Positions 9,530 through 18,730 of a DNA stretch of 64,000 bases are shown here, piece by piece. The translations under genes and the position numbers were made by a program. The notes under the pieces are model-generated. The model worked only from the letters and a program-made list of their open reading frames with translations. It ran no database searches and was not told the DNA's origin. Where the stretch lies: contig CAKQEA010000003.1 in NCBI GenBank assembly GCA_934229785.1, positions 1 to 64,000 of the forward strand. The letters are read 5' to 3'. This stretch comes from an uncultured Anaeroplasmataceae bacterium. Lineage in GTDB: Bacteria; Bacillota_I; Bacilli_A; Acholeplasmatales; Anaeroplasmataceae. The first letter of the stretch is position 1; each line of letters starts with the position of its first letter.

Positions 9530-9650
9530 TTAAAAATTAGTTTTTCTATTTTTTAAAAATGAGGAAATATTAAAAAACACTATTCAAAATAGTAAATATA
9601 AAGTATAATACATATGTAATTTTTGAAATATAAATATAGGAGATAGTTCT

Positions 9651-10931
9651 ATGAGTACTTTAGTTGTAGTAGGGTCACAATGGGGTGACGAAGGAAAAGG
9701 TAAGATTACAGATTATATGGCACAAGAGGCTGACGTTGTCGTTAGAAGCCAAGGTGGTAATAATGCTGGTCATACTATTAATTTTGGTGGAGAAAAATAC
9801 GCTTTAAGAAGTATTCCATCTGGTATTTTTAATCCTCATATTAAAAATGTTATGGCAAATGGTATGGTTATTAATCCAAAACAAATGCTTGAGGAATTAC
9901 ATGGTTTAGAGGCAAGAGGTGTAACAAATTATCAATTGTTTGTTTCAAATCGTGCACATGTTGTTATGCCATATCATCAAGCTCTTGATGGTGCATATGA
10001 ACAGTTCAAGGGTGATGCAAAGATTGGTACAACAAAAAGAGGTATTGGTCCTTGCTATGCAGATAAAGCAAATAGAATTGGTATTCGTATTGCTGATTTG
10101 ATTGATCCAGAATCTTTTAGAAGTGCTTTAAAGAGTGCTTTAACAATTAAAAATATGGAATTAAAAATGTTAGGTCAGTCTGAATTTGACTTTGATACAA
10201 TTTATAATGAATATAGTGAATATGCACGTGAAATTAAACCTTTTGTTTGTGATACATCAGAAATGCTAGAAAATGAAATTGAAAAAGGCTCAAAGATATT
10301 ATTTGAGGGTGCTCAGGGAGTTATGCTATGTCTTGATCATGGAACATATCCTTATGTAACATCATCATCACCTACAGGTGCTTCAGTTCCTCTAAATGCT
10401 GGAATTGCTCCTAAATATATAGATAATGTTTTAGGCATTTGTAAGGCATATACTACAAGAGTTGGCGAGGGTCCATTCCCAACTGAATTGAATAATGAGC
10501 TTGGCGATTATATTCGTGAACGTGGTCATGAGTATGGTACAGTTACAAAGCGTCCAAGAAGAGTTGGTTACCTAGATTGTGTTGCCTTAAATTATGCTCG
10601 TAGAGTATCAGGTATTAATTATTTATCATTAATGCTATTTGATGTTCTTTCTGGCTTAGAGACTGTTAAAATTTGTTATGCATATGAATTAGATGGAAAA
10701 GAAATTTATACTATTCCAGCTAATTTAAATGATTATAAGAGATGTAAGCCTTTATATGTAGAATTACCTGGTTGGAAGGAAGATATAACTCATGTTACAT
10801 CTTTTGATGAGTTGCCAGAGAATGCTAAGAATTATATTAGAAAGATTGAGGAATTAACAAAAACTGAGGTAGTAATTTTCTCTGTTGGTCCAGATCGCTT
10901 ACAAACTATTAAGCTTAAGGATTTCTTCTAA
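9651..10931 (+). CDS. purA: Adenylosuccinate synthetase
   Basis: The protein has 426 aa. It converts IMP, aspartate and GTP to adenylosuccinate, the first committed step to AMP. The GTP-binding loop GDEGKGK is at 12-18, followed by NNAGHT. GTTKRGIGPCYADK, STGASVPLNAG-like and TTRVGEGPFPTE signatures are all present. Length is standard. The ribosome site is AGGAG at about 9639-9643. A TATAAT at 9604-9609 may be the promoter, but its -35 is poor. No purine riboswitch is visible in the 120-nt leader. The DUF523 gene begins 1 nt after the stop. Confidence 0.97.
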   Translation: MSTLVVVGSQWGDEGKGKITDYMAQEADVVVRSQGGNNAGHTINFGGEKYALRSIPSGIFNPHIKNVMANGMVINPKQMLEELHGLEARGVTNYQLFVSNRAHVVMPYHQALDGAYEQFKGDAKIGTTKRGIGPCYADKANRIGIRIADLIDPESFRSALKSALTIKNMELKMLGQSEFDFDTIYNEYSEYAREIKPFVCDTSEMLENEIEKGSKILFEGAQGVMLCLDHGTYPYVTSSSPTGASVPLNAGIAPKYIDNVLGICKAYTTRVGEGPFPTELNNELGDYIRERGHEYGTVTKRPRRVGYLDCVALNYARRVSGINYLSLMLFDVLSGLETVKICYAYELDGKEIYTIPANLNDYKRCKPLYVELPGWKEDITHVTSFDELPENAKNYIRKIEELTKTEVVIFSVGPDRLQTIKLKDFF

Positions 10932-10932
10932 T

Positions 10933-11382
10933 ATGGAAAATATTTTAGTTTCTGCATGCTTATTTGGAAAAAATACTAAATATAATGGCGGAAATAATTA
11001 TAATCCTAAGGTTGAAAGGCTTATGGATAAGTATAATGTTATTTTATATTGTCCAGAGGTTATGGGTGGATTAACAACTCCTAGGCTACCAAGTGAAATA
11101 TTAGATTCTAAGGTAATTAATAAGGATGGTCATGATGTTACGTTAGAATTTACTAAAGGAGCTAATTTAACCTTAGAACTTTGTAAAAAATATAATATAA
11201 AAAAAGCTTTATTGAAGGATGGATCACCTTCATGTGGCAAAAGCTATATATATGATGGTACTTTTACCTCTAATAAGATTAGTGGTAAGGGCGTTACTGC
11301 CAAACTATTAGATTCAAATGATATTATTGTTTATAATGAATCAGAAATTGATGTATTACTTGATTCATTACCAAATGTATAA
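10933..11382 (+). CDS. DUF523 (YbbK-like) protein
   Basis: The protein has 149 aa. It matches DUF523: the start ILVSACLFGKNTKYNGG, then CPEVMGGL-TPR, KGA, and the SPSCG turn with S98-P99-S100-C101-G102. The conserved cysteines suggest a metal or thiol function, but the role is unknown. ATG 10933 is preferred over an upstream in-frame codon inside purA, because the family motif begins immediately after it. Translation is probably coupled to purA, whose stop ends at 10931. A strong terminator follows. Confidence 0.85.
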   Translation: MENILVSACLFGKNTKYNGGNNYNPKVERLMDKYNVILYCPEVMGGLTTPRLPSEILDSKVINKDGHDVTLEFTKGANLTLELCKKYNIKKALLKDGSPSCGKSYIYDGTFTSNKISGKGVTAKLLDSNDIIVYNESEIDVLLDSLPNV

Positions 11383-11396
11383 TATACTTTTAAATT

Positions 11397-11425
11397 ACTA
11401 GGTATTTTAATTGCCTAGTTTTTTT
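11397..11425 (+). terminator. Intrinsic terminator of purA operon
   Basis: ACTAGG stem, 11-nt loop, CCTAGT, then a run of seven T. Confidence 0.85.
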
Positions 11426-11470
11426 GCATTTATTTTAATAATATTGTAAAATACTCTAAAGGTGATAAAT

Positions 11471-11992
11471 ATGAATTTAAAATTAGTTAAGCTAACAAAA
11501 GAATATGAAAATCAGCTAAAATCTATGCTTGATGAATGGACTAAAAATAAAAGTAAGGACTCATATGATTTAACTCCTTGGGCTCTTTTTAAAAATGATT
11601 ATAATGATTTTGAAAATTATATAAATAATTTAGAGGTTAAAGATGAAACTGATGGATTAGTTTTGGATTCAACATTTTTTTGCTTGGATTTAAGTAGAAA
11701 TATATTTGTAGGTGCTGTTAATATAAGACATTACTTAAATGATTATTTATTAAAATATGGTGGACATATTGGTGATGGAATTAGGCCTAGTGAAAGAGGA
11801 AAGGGATACGGTACAAAAATGATTGCACTTGCCCTTGAAGAATGCACTAAGCTTAAAATTAAACGAGTTTTGATGACATGTAATAAAAAAAATATTGCTT
11901 CAAGAAAAACTATTATTAGTAATGGTGGTATACTAGATAGTGAAGTAGAACTAGATGGAGAGATAATTCAAAGGTTTTGGATAGAATTGTAA
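11471..11992 (+). CDS. GNAT family N-acetyltransferase
   Basis: The protein has 173 aa. The GNAT fold is shown by the acetyl-CoA loop RPSERGKGYG (105-114), followed by ALEECTKLKIKRVLMTCNKKN and a C-terminal strand with a glycine turn. The acceptor is unknown; this subgroup includes small-molecule and protein acetylases. ATG 11471 follows AAAGGTGAT at 5-6 nt spacing and is better than the in-frame GTG at 11462, which lies inside that ribosome site. The next gene starts 10 nt after the stop, so the two are likely cotranscribed. Confidence 0.82.
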   Translation: MNLKLVKLTKEYENQLKSMLDEWTKNKSKDSYDLTPWALFKNDYNDFENYINNLEVKDETDGLVLDSTFFCLDLSRNIFVGAVNIRHYLNDYLLKYGGHIGDGIRPSERGKGYGTKMIALALEECTKLKIKRVLMTCNKKNIASRKTIISNGGILDSEVELDGEIIQRFWIEL

Positions 11993-12002
11993 GGTGATTA
12001 GT

Positions 12003-12914
12003 ATGATTAAAATTGATCTTATTACTGGATTTTTAGGTTCAGGAAAGACAACATTTTTAAAAAAATATGCTAGATATTTGATAAATCAAGGATTAAATAT
12101 TTGCATATTAGAAAATGATTATGGTGCTGTTAATGTTGATATGATGTTGTTAAATGATCTTGTCTGTGAAAATTGCAATATAGAAATGGTTTCTGGTGGA
12201 TGTGATAGCAATTGTCATAGAAGGAGATTTAAAACAAAATTAATCGCAATGGGCATGAAAAAATATGATAGAGTTTTAATCGAACCATCTGGTATTTTTG
12301 ATGTTGATGAATTTTACGATTCTTTATATGATGAGCCATTATGTAATTGGTATGAAATTGGTAATGTTTTTACCATTGTTGATGCTAATGAATTATTTTT
12401 AGATGATGATAGTAAGTATGTTTTAGGTAGTGAGGTTTCATCAAGTGGTAGAGTTTTATTGAGTAAAATTAACGATAATACTGATATTTCTAAAATAACA
12501 AATTATTTAAATGACACACTTAAATTTATTGGTTGTAATGAAACTATTAATAATAGATTGTTTGTTAAAAAATGGGATGATTTAAAAGATGATGATTTTA
12601 AGATTTTAATTAATTCTGGATATTGTGAATCTTCATTTATAAAAAAAGAGATTGTTGATTATTCATCAATTTACTTTATGAATAAAAAATATAATCAAGT
12701 TAAAATAAAAGAATTGATTAAAGAGCTATTTGATAGTAAAAAATATGGAGAAATAATAAGAGTGAAGGGGTTTTACATGGAAAATGATAGCTGGTATCAG
12801 CTTAACGCAACTAAAAATGAGTTAACAATTGCTAAAATTGATAAAGGACAGGATGTAATCATAATTATTGGAAGAGAATTAAATACTGAAAATATAAATG
12901 GTTTATTTAATTAA
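12003..12914 (+). CDS. G3E (CobW/YjiA-like) GTPase, variant metal motif
   Basis: The protein has 303 aa. The G3E fold is shown by P-loop GFLGSGKTT (9-17), the switch region ENDYGAVNVD, the EPSG loop and a VDANEL segment. Members deliver metals to enzymes or proteins. The usual CxCC metal site is changed to GGCDSNC, a Cys-x3-Cys pair. The guanine-specificity motif is also weak (SKIND). The shortened C-terminal domain ends without a His-rich tail. ATG 12003 has AAGGTG upstream. It is cotranscribed with the GNAT gene. Metal and client are unknown; it could be a zinc or iron chaperone. Confidence 0.75.
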   Translation: MIKIDLITGFLGSGKTTFLKKYARYLINQGLNICILENDYGAVNVDMMLLNDLVCENCNIEMVSGGCDSNCHRRRFKTKLIAMGMKKYDRVLIEPSGIFDVDEFYDSLYDEPLCNWYEIGNVFTIVDANELFLDDDSKYVLGSEVSSSGRVLLSKINDNTDISKITNYLNDTLKFIGCNETINNRLFVKKWDDLKDDDFKILINSGYCESSFIKKEIVDYSSIYFMNKKYNQVKIKELIKELFDSKKYGEIIRVKGFYMENDSWYQLNATKNELTIAKIDKGQDVIIIIGRELNTENINGLFN

Positions 12915-13220
12915 AGCTGAAAAAATTATAGTTAACTTAAATTATATGGAATAAACTCTTGCATTAGTGGAAGATATTCTAAAAATTTAGCTAACAGCTA
13001 GATGTTTTTAAGTTTATGCTGGCAGTTGAATTTGAATCTTTAAGATAATAAAGTTATGGAAATGATGTTTGTTTTCTATTAACGATGAAGGATAACTATA
13101 CAAATATTATTTTTGGTTATAATATTATAACAGGTCGTTATAAGTTAAGTTGTTAGGTTTTTTAGCTTGTATTAAGTATGATTTAAAATTCTAATTTATG
13201 TTTTTCTTCTAAATATATTA
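12915..13220. other. Intergenic region with a perfect 16-bp palindrome
   Basis: About 300 nt without a gene. It holds a perfect palindrome GTTATAATATTATAAC at 13116-13131 that contains TATAAT on both strands, so it may be an operator or a bidirectional -10. No remnant of a coding region was recognised. Confidence 0.4.
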
Positions 13221-13229
13221 TGTTATAAT
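13221..13229 (+). promoter_or_regulatory. Extended -10 promoter of ABC-FtsX gene
   Basis: TG-T-TATAAT lies 22 nt before the ATG. No recognisable -35 was found. Confidence 0.5.
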
Positions 13230-13251
13230 ATGCATATGTTTGGAGGCTAAT

Positions 13252-16164
13252 ATGCTAGAAATTAAAAATTTAACTAAAATATATAAAACAAAAGGAAATG
13301 CTATTACTAAGGCATTAGATAATGTTTCTATTAAATTTCCAGATAAAGGTATGGTTTTTTTACTTGGTAAATCAGGTAGTGGAAAATCAACCTTATTAAA
13401 TCTTTGTGGAGGTCTTGATACTCCTACTGATGGAGAAATTATTGTAAAAGGAAAAAGCTCAAAGGAATTTAATAGTAGTGATTTTGATTCATATAGAAAT
13501 ACATTTATTGGTTTTATATTTCAAGAATATAATATTTTAAATGAATTTACTGTTGAAGACAATATTGCCTTAGCTTTAGAGCTTCAGGGAAAGTCTAAGA
13601 ATAAAGAAAAAATAAATGAGTTACTAAAATCTGTTGATTTAGCTGATTATGCAAAAAGAAAACCCAATACCTTATCAGGAGGACAAAAACAAAGAATTGC
13701 TATTGCACGTGCTTTAGTTAAGGATCCTGAGATAATTATGGCTGATGAACCAACTGGGGCATTAGATTCTAATACAGGTAGGATTGTGCTTGAAACTTTA
13801 AAGAAATTAAGTGAAGATAAGCTTGTTATTGTTGTATCTCATGATAGAGAATTTGCTGAATTATATGGTGATCGTATTATAGAGCTTAAGGATGGAATTA
13901 TAATTAGCGATATTAGTAAAACATCACTTTCATCAAATAAGATTGGTAATCTTAACTTTATTGATGAACATACAATTTCTATTAAAAGAGGAGTAAAGCT
14001 TGAAGAGGCTGATATTAAGGTCATTAATGATTTTTTAACTAAATCTAATTCGGAAATTATTATTAGCAATGAGGATAATGATGTAACAGAATTTAAAAGA
14101 TCGGCTCATATTTCTAATAATGATGAAAAGGAAGCATTTATTACTACTAATGATGAAATGATTAAGGTAAAAAAATATGATGGTAAGGACACAAAATTTA
14201 TTAAGTCATCATTGCCAATAAGACATGCTTCAAGAATTGGTGTATCTAGTTTAAAACTAAAACCAATAAGATTATTTTTTACTGTTTTACTTTCGACAAT
14301 TTCTTTTGTATTATTAGGAATTGTATCAACTTTATCATTTTATAATAGTAAAGATGTAACTATTGAATCGCTTACTAATTTAGATTCAAGTTATTTGTCT
14401 ATTACTAAAGGATTTAATGTGGAAGCTAAATCATCTGATTATTCTTATAATGATATTTATAAAACTTTTTTTACTGATTCAGATTTCGAAAATATTAAGA
14501 AAAAATATGATAATTCTTTGTTATATTTTAATTTTCAAAAACAATCATCTAATATTAATTATATTAGTATTCAAACGATTAGTATTGATAATTTGAATAA
14601 TGTTAAATCTAATTCGAAATTTTATAATAATGCATTTGCTGGCTTTGCGGTATGTGACAATGATAATATTTTATTAAAAGATAATATAATCGCTGGAAAT
14701 TATCCTCAAAATAGTAATGAAGTAATGATTTCAAGCTATATTTTTGATTGTATTAAATATTTTGAATTGGTTGATGAAAAAGATAATGTCATCGCTTTAG
14801 ATTCTTATTCTGACATTATTGGAAAAACTATTAAAATTAGGCATGCAAATCTTCATATAAGTGGTGTTTATAATGTTGATAAGTATATTCCAAATAAGTA
14901 TAAGAATTTAAAAAATGATAATTCTAGCTATAGTCAAACACAATATGAATGGAGTGAAGAATCAAGTAGAGGAATCTACACAATAATGCTTGTAACAGAT
15001 GATTTTTATGATGCAAATAAAAGGCTTATTGCTGATAATTATTCAACTAATGGTTTATATGTAAAGAATAATGTTGAATTATATATCGATGATGAATATA
15101 CAATCTTTTTTAATAAGGTTTCTAAGATCGAAGATTATGATTGCTATAGCCTTAGTGGGGATATATGTACAAGTATTAATGATAATGAGATTGTATTAAG
15201 CAGCAGTTCGCTTGGTATTATTGCTAACTACTATATAGATAAACTTGATTATGAAAAAATAAATGAGAAGAAGTATAGCTTTAATAATGAACTAAATTCA
15301 ATTAGAGATTTACTCGATAAATTTATTAACGCAAGTGATAAAAATGAGTATTATACTGATAATGAAATGATTTCTATTTGGAGCATAATTTATGATTTTT
15401 TAAATGAAAACAACCCTAATATATTTAAAAAAATGAAAATTAATAATTTTTATTCTGATTCTTTAGTAGATGTTGTTGGCTTTTATAATAGCAATGAGGA
15501 TCAGGCTATTGTTAGTAATTCGAAATATAATCAATTTTATAAAGATTATAATACAAATAATTACGGTTATCAGTATGTAACTAAATATAATATTGATTCT
15601 AAGGCTAAGTATTGTGGAGCTTTAATATATAATAACCATGATTCAAATTCTATAAGAAATTTAGTTAATGAATATAATACATTAAATTCTGATGATTCAA
15701 CTATAATAATTAATGCACCTATTATTTCCACACTTGAGATGGTTAATGAAGTTTTTAAAACTTTAAAATCAGTTTTCTTATATGTGGGAATTGTATTAGC
15801 TGTTTTTTCAACATTACTAATATTTAATTTCATTTCTATGTCAATTTCTAATAAGAAAAAGGAAATTGGTATATTACGTGCAGTTGGTGCTCGTGGTATT
15901 GATGTATTTAAGATTTTCTTTAGTGAATCAATTGTTATTGTATTTATTTGTTTTATTTTATCAATATTAGCTTCAAATGTATTATGTAATATTTTGAATT
16001 CAAAAATGGCTACAGGATTAGCAGATGTAAGATTATTGGTATTTGGTTGGAAATCTGTTGCTATTATTTTAGGTATATCTATTTTGGTTTCATTCATTTC
16101 AACTTTTATTCCTGTATATAAGTTTGCAAAGAAGAAACCTGTTGAGAGTATTAGAGCCTTGTAA
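13252..16164 (+). CDS. ABC transporter, ATPase and FtsX-type permease in one chain
   Basis: The protein has 970 aa. Residues 1-225 form a LolD/MacB-type ATPase: P-loop GKSGSGKS (39-46), signature LSGGQKQR near 141, Walker B MADEPTG and His switch VVSHDRE. A linker of ~100 residues leads to a first membrane helix near 343-365. A ~450-residue extracellular loop follows, then three helices and a cytoplasmic end with the FtsX-like KKEIGILRAVGARG and KKPVESIRAL motifs. Such fusions export or extract lipoproteins or peptides, or give antimicrobial peptide resistance. ATG 13252 follows GGAGG at good spacing. No two-component genes lie nearby, so the substrate is unknown. Confidence 0.85.
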   Translation: MLEIKNLTKIYKTKGNAITKALDNVSIKFPDKGMVFLLGKSGSGKSTLLNLCGGLDTPTDGEIIVKGKSSKEFNSSDFDSYRNTFIGFIFQEYNILNEFTVEDNIALALELQGKSKNKEKINELLKSVDLADYAKRKPNTLSGGQKQRIAIARALVKDPEIIMADEPTGALDSNTGRIVLETLKKLSEDKLVIVVSHDREFAELYGDRIIELKDGIIISDISKTSLSSNKIGNLNFIDEHTISIKRGVKLEEADIKVINDFLTKSNSEIIISNEDNDVTEFKRSAHISNNDEKEAFITTNDEMIKVKKYDGKDTKFIKSSLPIRHASRIGVSSLKLKPIRLFFTVLLSTISFVLLGIVSTLSFYNSKDVTIESLTNLDSSYLSITKGFNVEAKSSDYSYNDIYKTFFTDSDFENIKKKYDNSLLYFNFQKQSSNINYISIQTISIDNLNNVKSNSKFYNNAFAGFAVCDNDNILLKDNIIAGNYPQNSNEVMISSYIFDCIKYFELVDEKDNVIALDSYSDIIGKTIKIRHANLHISGVYNVDKYIPNKYKNLKNDNSSYSQTQYEWSEESSRGIYTIMLVTDDFYDANKRLIADNYSTNGLYVKNNVELYIDDEYTIFFNKVSKIEDYDCYSLSGDICTSINDNEIVLSSSSLGIIANYYIDKLDYEKINEKKYSFNNELNSIRDLLDKFINASDKNEYYTDNEMISIWSIIYDFLNENNPNIFKKMKINNFYSDSLVDVVGFYNSNEDQAIVSNSKYNQFYKDYNTNNYGYQYVTKYNIDSKAKYCGALIYNNHDSNSIRNLVNEYNTLNSDDSTIIINAPIISTLEMVNEVFKTLKSVFLYVGIVLAVFSTLLIFNFISMSISNKKKEIGILRAVGARGIDVFKIFFSESIVIVFICFILSILASNVLCNILNSKMATGLADVRLLVFGWKSVAIILGISILVSFISTFIPVYKFAKKKPVESIRAL

Positions 16165-16170
16165 TAATTT

Positions 16171-16227
16171 AAAAAGTATTAGAAAATGTAGATTTATTTA
16201 TCTAACTATTTTCTGATACTTTTTTTT
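16171..16227 (+). terminator. Intrinsic terminator after ABC-FtsX gene
   Basis: A long stem (AAAAAGTATTAGAAAAT / ATTTTCTGATACTTTTT with one mismatch pair) is followed by a T-run. Confidence 0.85.
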
Positions 16228-16309
16228 AAAATATAACATTTACAAGTGCATCTTTTTAAAGAAGTGTGTTATATTTAACTAAATACTAAAACTTTTAGGA
16301 ATAATGAGT

Positions 16310-16648
16310 ATGAAAAAAATTTAAACTAAAAAAAGGCATTACTATATGCTGCACTTACAACTTCTGTTGTAGGCTTAACATCATGTGATACAAATATTTT
16401 ACCTGGTTCAGGATCTAATAGTGGTACAATCACTGAAGTAAATCAAGATATTCATAAAATTTATGATTTATATTATTCTAATGGTGGAACTCTAACATAT
16501 GATGAATGGCTAGCAATGATTAAAGGAGAAAAAGGTGATAATGAATTATCAGCCTATGAAATTTACAAAAAAGTATCATCCCGAATATCAAGGATCTGAA
16601 TATGATTGGATTAATGACTTAGTTAATGGCGAATTAAGCATATCATGA
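16310..16648 (+). pseudogene. Frameshifted lipoprotein gene
   Basis: The start ATGAAAAAAATT is out of frame with a clear lipoprotein signal (KKALLYAALTTSVVGLTSC, lipobox LTSC). The second part of the reading runs from about 16330 to a stop at 16597. Its continuation (YHPEYQGSEYDWINDLVNGE) lies in another frame after an extra A in the run of six A at 16567-16572. At least two indels are needed to join the parts, both near A-runs. When joined, the end resembles AYEIYKKYHPEY-x-G-x-EYDWINDLVNG segments I recall from surface lipoproteins of gut Firmicutes. It is either a true pseudogene or a read-error artefact. Confidence 0.75.
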
Positions 16649-16967
16649 TTATTAGTTGACAATGTAAGTATTATATTATAAAAATGTCTAAAATTTGAAT
16701 TTTAATTTAATATTTTTTTGTTATTGTGCTGTGATGAGTTTTATTGTGACAAAATTATAATTTAATTATATTTATTGTGCATATAGAAGAAATAAATGTA
16801 TCTTTATGTATAGCTTTTAAGAGTTCAACTGATTAATGATATTTTAAATCATAATTATAAAAAAATATATTTGTATATAGCGACTAGGAATTTTTGATAT
16901 GATTATACTCCTTTTAAGACCCAAAATTAGAATTATTTGTTTTTATTATTTAATATAAAAAAATTAG
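16649..16967. other. Intergenic region, nothing recognised
   Basis: About 320 nt of AT-rich sequence between the lipoprotein pseudogene and the next promoter. No coding, repeat or RNA signal is convincing. Confidence 0.35.
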
Positions 16968-16976
16968 TGGTATAAT
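16968..16976 (+). promoter_or_regulatory. Extended -10 promoter of small lipoprotein gene
   Basis: TG-G-TATAAT lies 36 nt before the start codon. The -35 is unclear. Confidence 0.5.
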
Positions 16977-17011
16977 AAAGGTACAAATACATTACGAAGG
17001 GGAAGAAAAAA

Positions 17012-17386
17012 ATGAAAAAATTTACAAAAATGTTTGCTTTACTTGGTGTTGCTGGTGCTGTAGCCTTTGGTTGCGCTTCTTGTTCATCTGGAGTTTCTCA
17101 AAAATATGCTGATAAAATTAATGAAGAGGCTAAGGATGATGATGGAAAGTATGTAACTTATGATGAGGCAAAGAAAAAACTTGGTAAAAATTGTACAGAT
17201 ATCACTGTTGCCTTAGGATCAAGTAGAAATGGTATTTTGATTGCTGTTGATGGTTGTAGTTCAAAAGAAGATATTCAAAAGAAGCTTGATGAAGGCAAGG
17301 AAGTTAAGGGTATTGTTATTACAGTTTTAAATAATAATTGTACTGCTGCAGTATATAGAACTATTACTGCAAGTGATGTTAAGTAA
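17012..17386 (+). CDS. Small predicted lipoprotein of unknown function
   Basis: The protein has 124 aa. A lysine start and a hydrophobic stretch end in AFGC (Cys21) with a second candidate CASC (Cys24), so it is probably secreted and perhaps lipidated. The mature part has KYVTYDEAKKKLG, a paired-cysteine domain (NCTD, DGCSS, NNNCT) and a beta-rich feel. No family was recognised. The ribosome site is GAAGGGGA. It has its own promoter and a terminator shared with the convergent gene. Confidence 0.7.
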   Translation: MKKFTKMFALLGVAGAVAFGCASCSSGVSQKYADKINEEAKDDDGKYVTYDEAKKKLGKNCTDITVALGSSRNGILIAVDGCSSKEDIQKKLDEGKEVKGIVITVLNNNCTAAVYRTITASDVK

Positions 17387-17397
17387 TAAGTAAAAAG

Positions 17398-17422
17398 AAA
17401 AAGACTCGTTCGAGTCTTTTTT
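17398..17422. terminator. Bidirectional terminator between convergent genes
   Basis: AAAAAGACTCG / CGAGTCTTTTT with a 2-nt loop. A-runs and T-runs on both sides serve both strands. It touches the stop codon of the minus-strand gene. Confidence 0.85.
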
Positions 17423-17966
17423 ACTTTGTTAATGTATAACCTAAGGAAAAAGCTGCTCCTAAGGCAGATGATATAATTGCAAGATAGGCACCATATGTTA
17501 ATGTATAATCATTACTTTTTAATGAAGATGTTGTAGATCCACTTCCAAGTATTGTATTTGCTGATACTGTTATTTTAGCAAATTCAGATGCTTTAATAAT
17601 AAAAACTATGGTTATTATAAAGCTTGCAGTTAAAATTAGGCCAAGTATAATTTTTATTAATCCCTTATGTTTTTTTGATATTAATGAATAAAATAATACA
17701 ATAATTGCTACAATTACTGGTAATAAGTATGCAACGATTAATTCAAATGTTGTATCTAACTTTATAGAACCTGATTGTCCTAGGAAGCTAGTTGATTTTA
17801 CCACTTTACCAAAGGCCATTGCAAATCCTGGTATGTTTTTTACTTCTTCATTTTCAGTTTTTGTAAGTGTTGGAACAAACATCATTGCACATGTTATTAT
17901 TGCAAAAATACAGGCAATTAATAAACAAAGCTTTGATAGCTTAATTTTCTTTTTTCTTTTTGCCAT
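17421..17966 (-). CDS. Four-helix membrane protein, unknown function
   Basis: The protein has 181 aa. A strongly basic start (MAKRKKKIKL) precedes helix 1 (11-31). An outside loop of ~40 residues follows, then helices at 74-96, 102-126 and 157-178. The topology is that of a small polytopic membrane protein with both ends inside. No family motif was recognised. On its own strand the start is preceded by AAGGGGGAT. An extended -10 lies just upstream. It is divergent from tmk. Confidence 0.7.
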   Translation of the reverse strand: MAKRKKKIKLSKLCLLIACIFAIITCAMMFVPTLTKTENEEVKNIPGFAMAFGKVVKSTSFLGQSGSIKLDTTFELIVAYLLPVIVAIIVLFYSLISKKHKGLIKIILGLILTASFIITIVFIIKASEFAKITVSANTILGSGSTTSSLKSNDYTLTYGAYLAIISSALGAAFSLGYTLTK

Positions 17967-17987
17967 AAAAAATCCCCCTTTTGTATT

Positions 17988-17996
17988 ATTATAGCA
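17988..17996 (-). promoter_or_regulatory. Extended -10 promoter of membrane protein gene
   Basis: On the minus strand TG-C-TATAAT lies about 20 nt before the start codon. The identical TGCTATAAT element precedes the two other isolated minus-strand genes that start at 32114 and 34728. Confidence 0.6.
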
Positions 17997-18096
17997 CTAG
18001 TATTTGGAAAAAACTTTATTTGTTTTTATTTTTTTCTCCATATTTGTTATTAAATATAGTATAATTGAAATATATAGTTTTTTAGAGGGTATTGTT

Positions 18097-18729
18097 ATGA
18101 GCATGAAAAATTTTATTACCTTTGAGGGCGGAGAATGTAGTGGTAAAACTACTATTATTTCTGCAATTGTAAAAAAATTTGAAGAATTAAATATTGATTT
18201 TATTACCACAAGAGAGCCTGGTGGAATTCGTATTGCTGAGGAGATAAGAAATATTATTTTAGATGTTAAAAATACTGATATGACTCCTGAATGTGAGGCT
18301 TTACTTTATGCGGCAAGTCGTATGCAGCATTTATCTCAAAAGGTTATTCCTGCAATAAATGAGGGTAAAGTTGTTTTATGTGATAGATTTTTAGATTCTT
18401 CACTTGCTTATCAGGGATGTGCTAGAGGCTTAGGTATAGATAATATATTAAAAGCAAATTCTTTTGCCTTAAATTATTTACCTGATCTTACTATTTTTAT
18501 TGATGTTACTCCTGATGTTGCTTTAAAGAGATTATCATCAAGAGATAAAAGTGACAGGTTAGATTTAGAAACTATTGATTTTCATAATAAGGTTTATCAA
18601 GGATACCAAGAGATTTTAAAGATGTATCCTAAAAGAATTTTAAGAATTGATGGAAATCAAAGCTTAGAAAAAGTTACAAGTGATTGCTTGAATGCGATTT
18701 TAGAATATATTGGTTATAAGAGGAAATAG
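18097..18729 (+). CDS. tmk: Thymidylate kinase
   Basis: The protein has 210 aa. It phosphorylates dTMP to dTDP. P-loop GGECSGKT is at 11-18; most relatives have EGSGKT or EGAGKT, so C14 is an odd but tolerated change. Also present are TREPGG, DRFLDSSLAYQG for the DRY/F motif, and a LID-like SSRDKSDRLD segment. ATG 18097 follows AGAGGG at 7 nt. Earlier in-frame codons lie in non-coding promoter sequence (TATAAT at 18060-18065). It is first in the Bacillus-like string tmk-holB-ricT-trmN6-x-rsmI. Confidence 0.95.
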   Translation: MSMKNFITFEGGECSGKTTIISAIVKKFEELNIDFITTREPGGIRIAEEIRNIILDVKNTDMTPECEALLYAASRMQHLSQKVIPAINEGKVVLCDRFLDSSLAYQGCARGLGIDNILKANSFALNYLPDLTIFIDVTPDVALKRLSSRDKSDRLDLETIDFHNKVYQGYQEILKMYPKRILRIDGNQSLEKVTSDCLNAILEYIGYKRK

Positions 18730-18730
18730 G

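Noticed and set aside
9530-9650. Purine riboswitch before purA
   Set aside because: No three-way junction or the conserved loop sequences were found in the 120-nt leader; the same applies to the 200 nt before purC.
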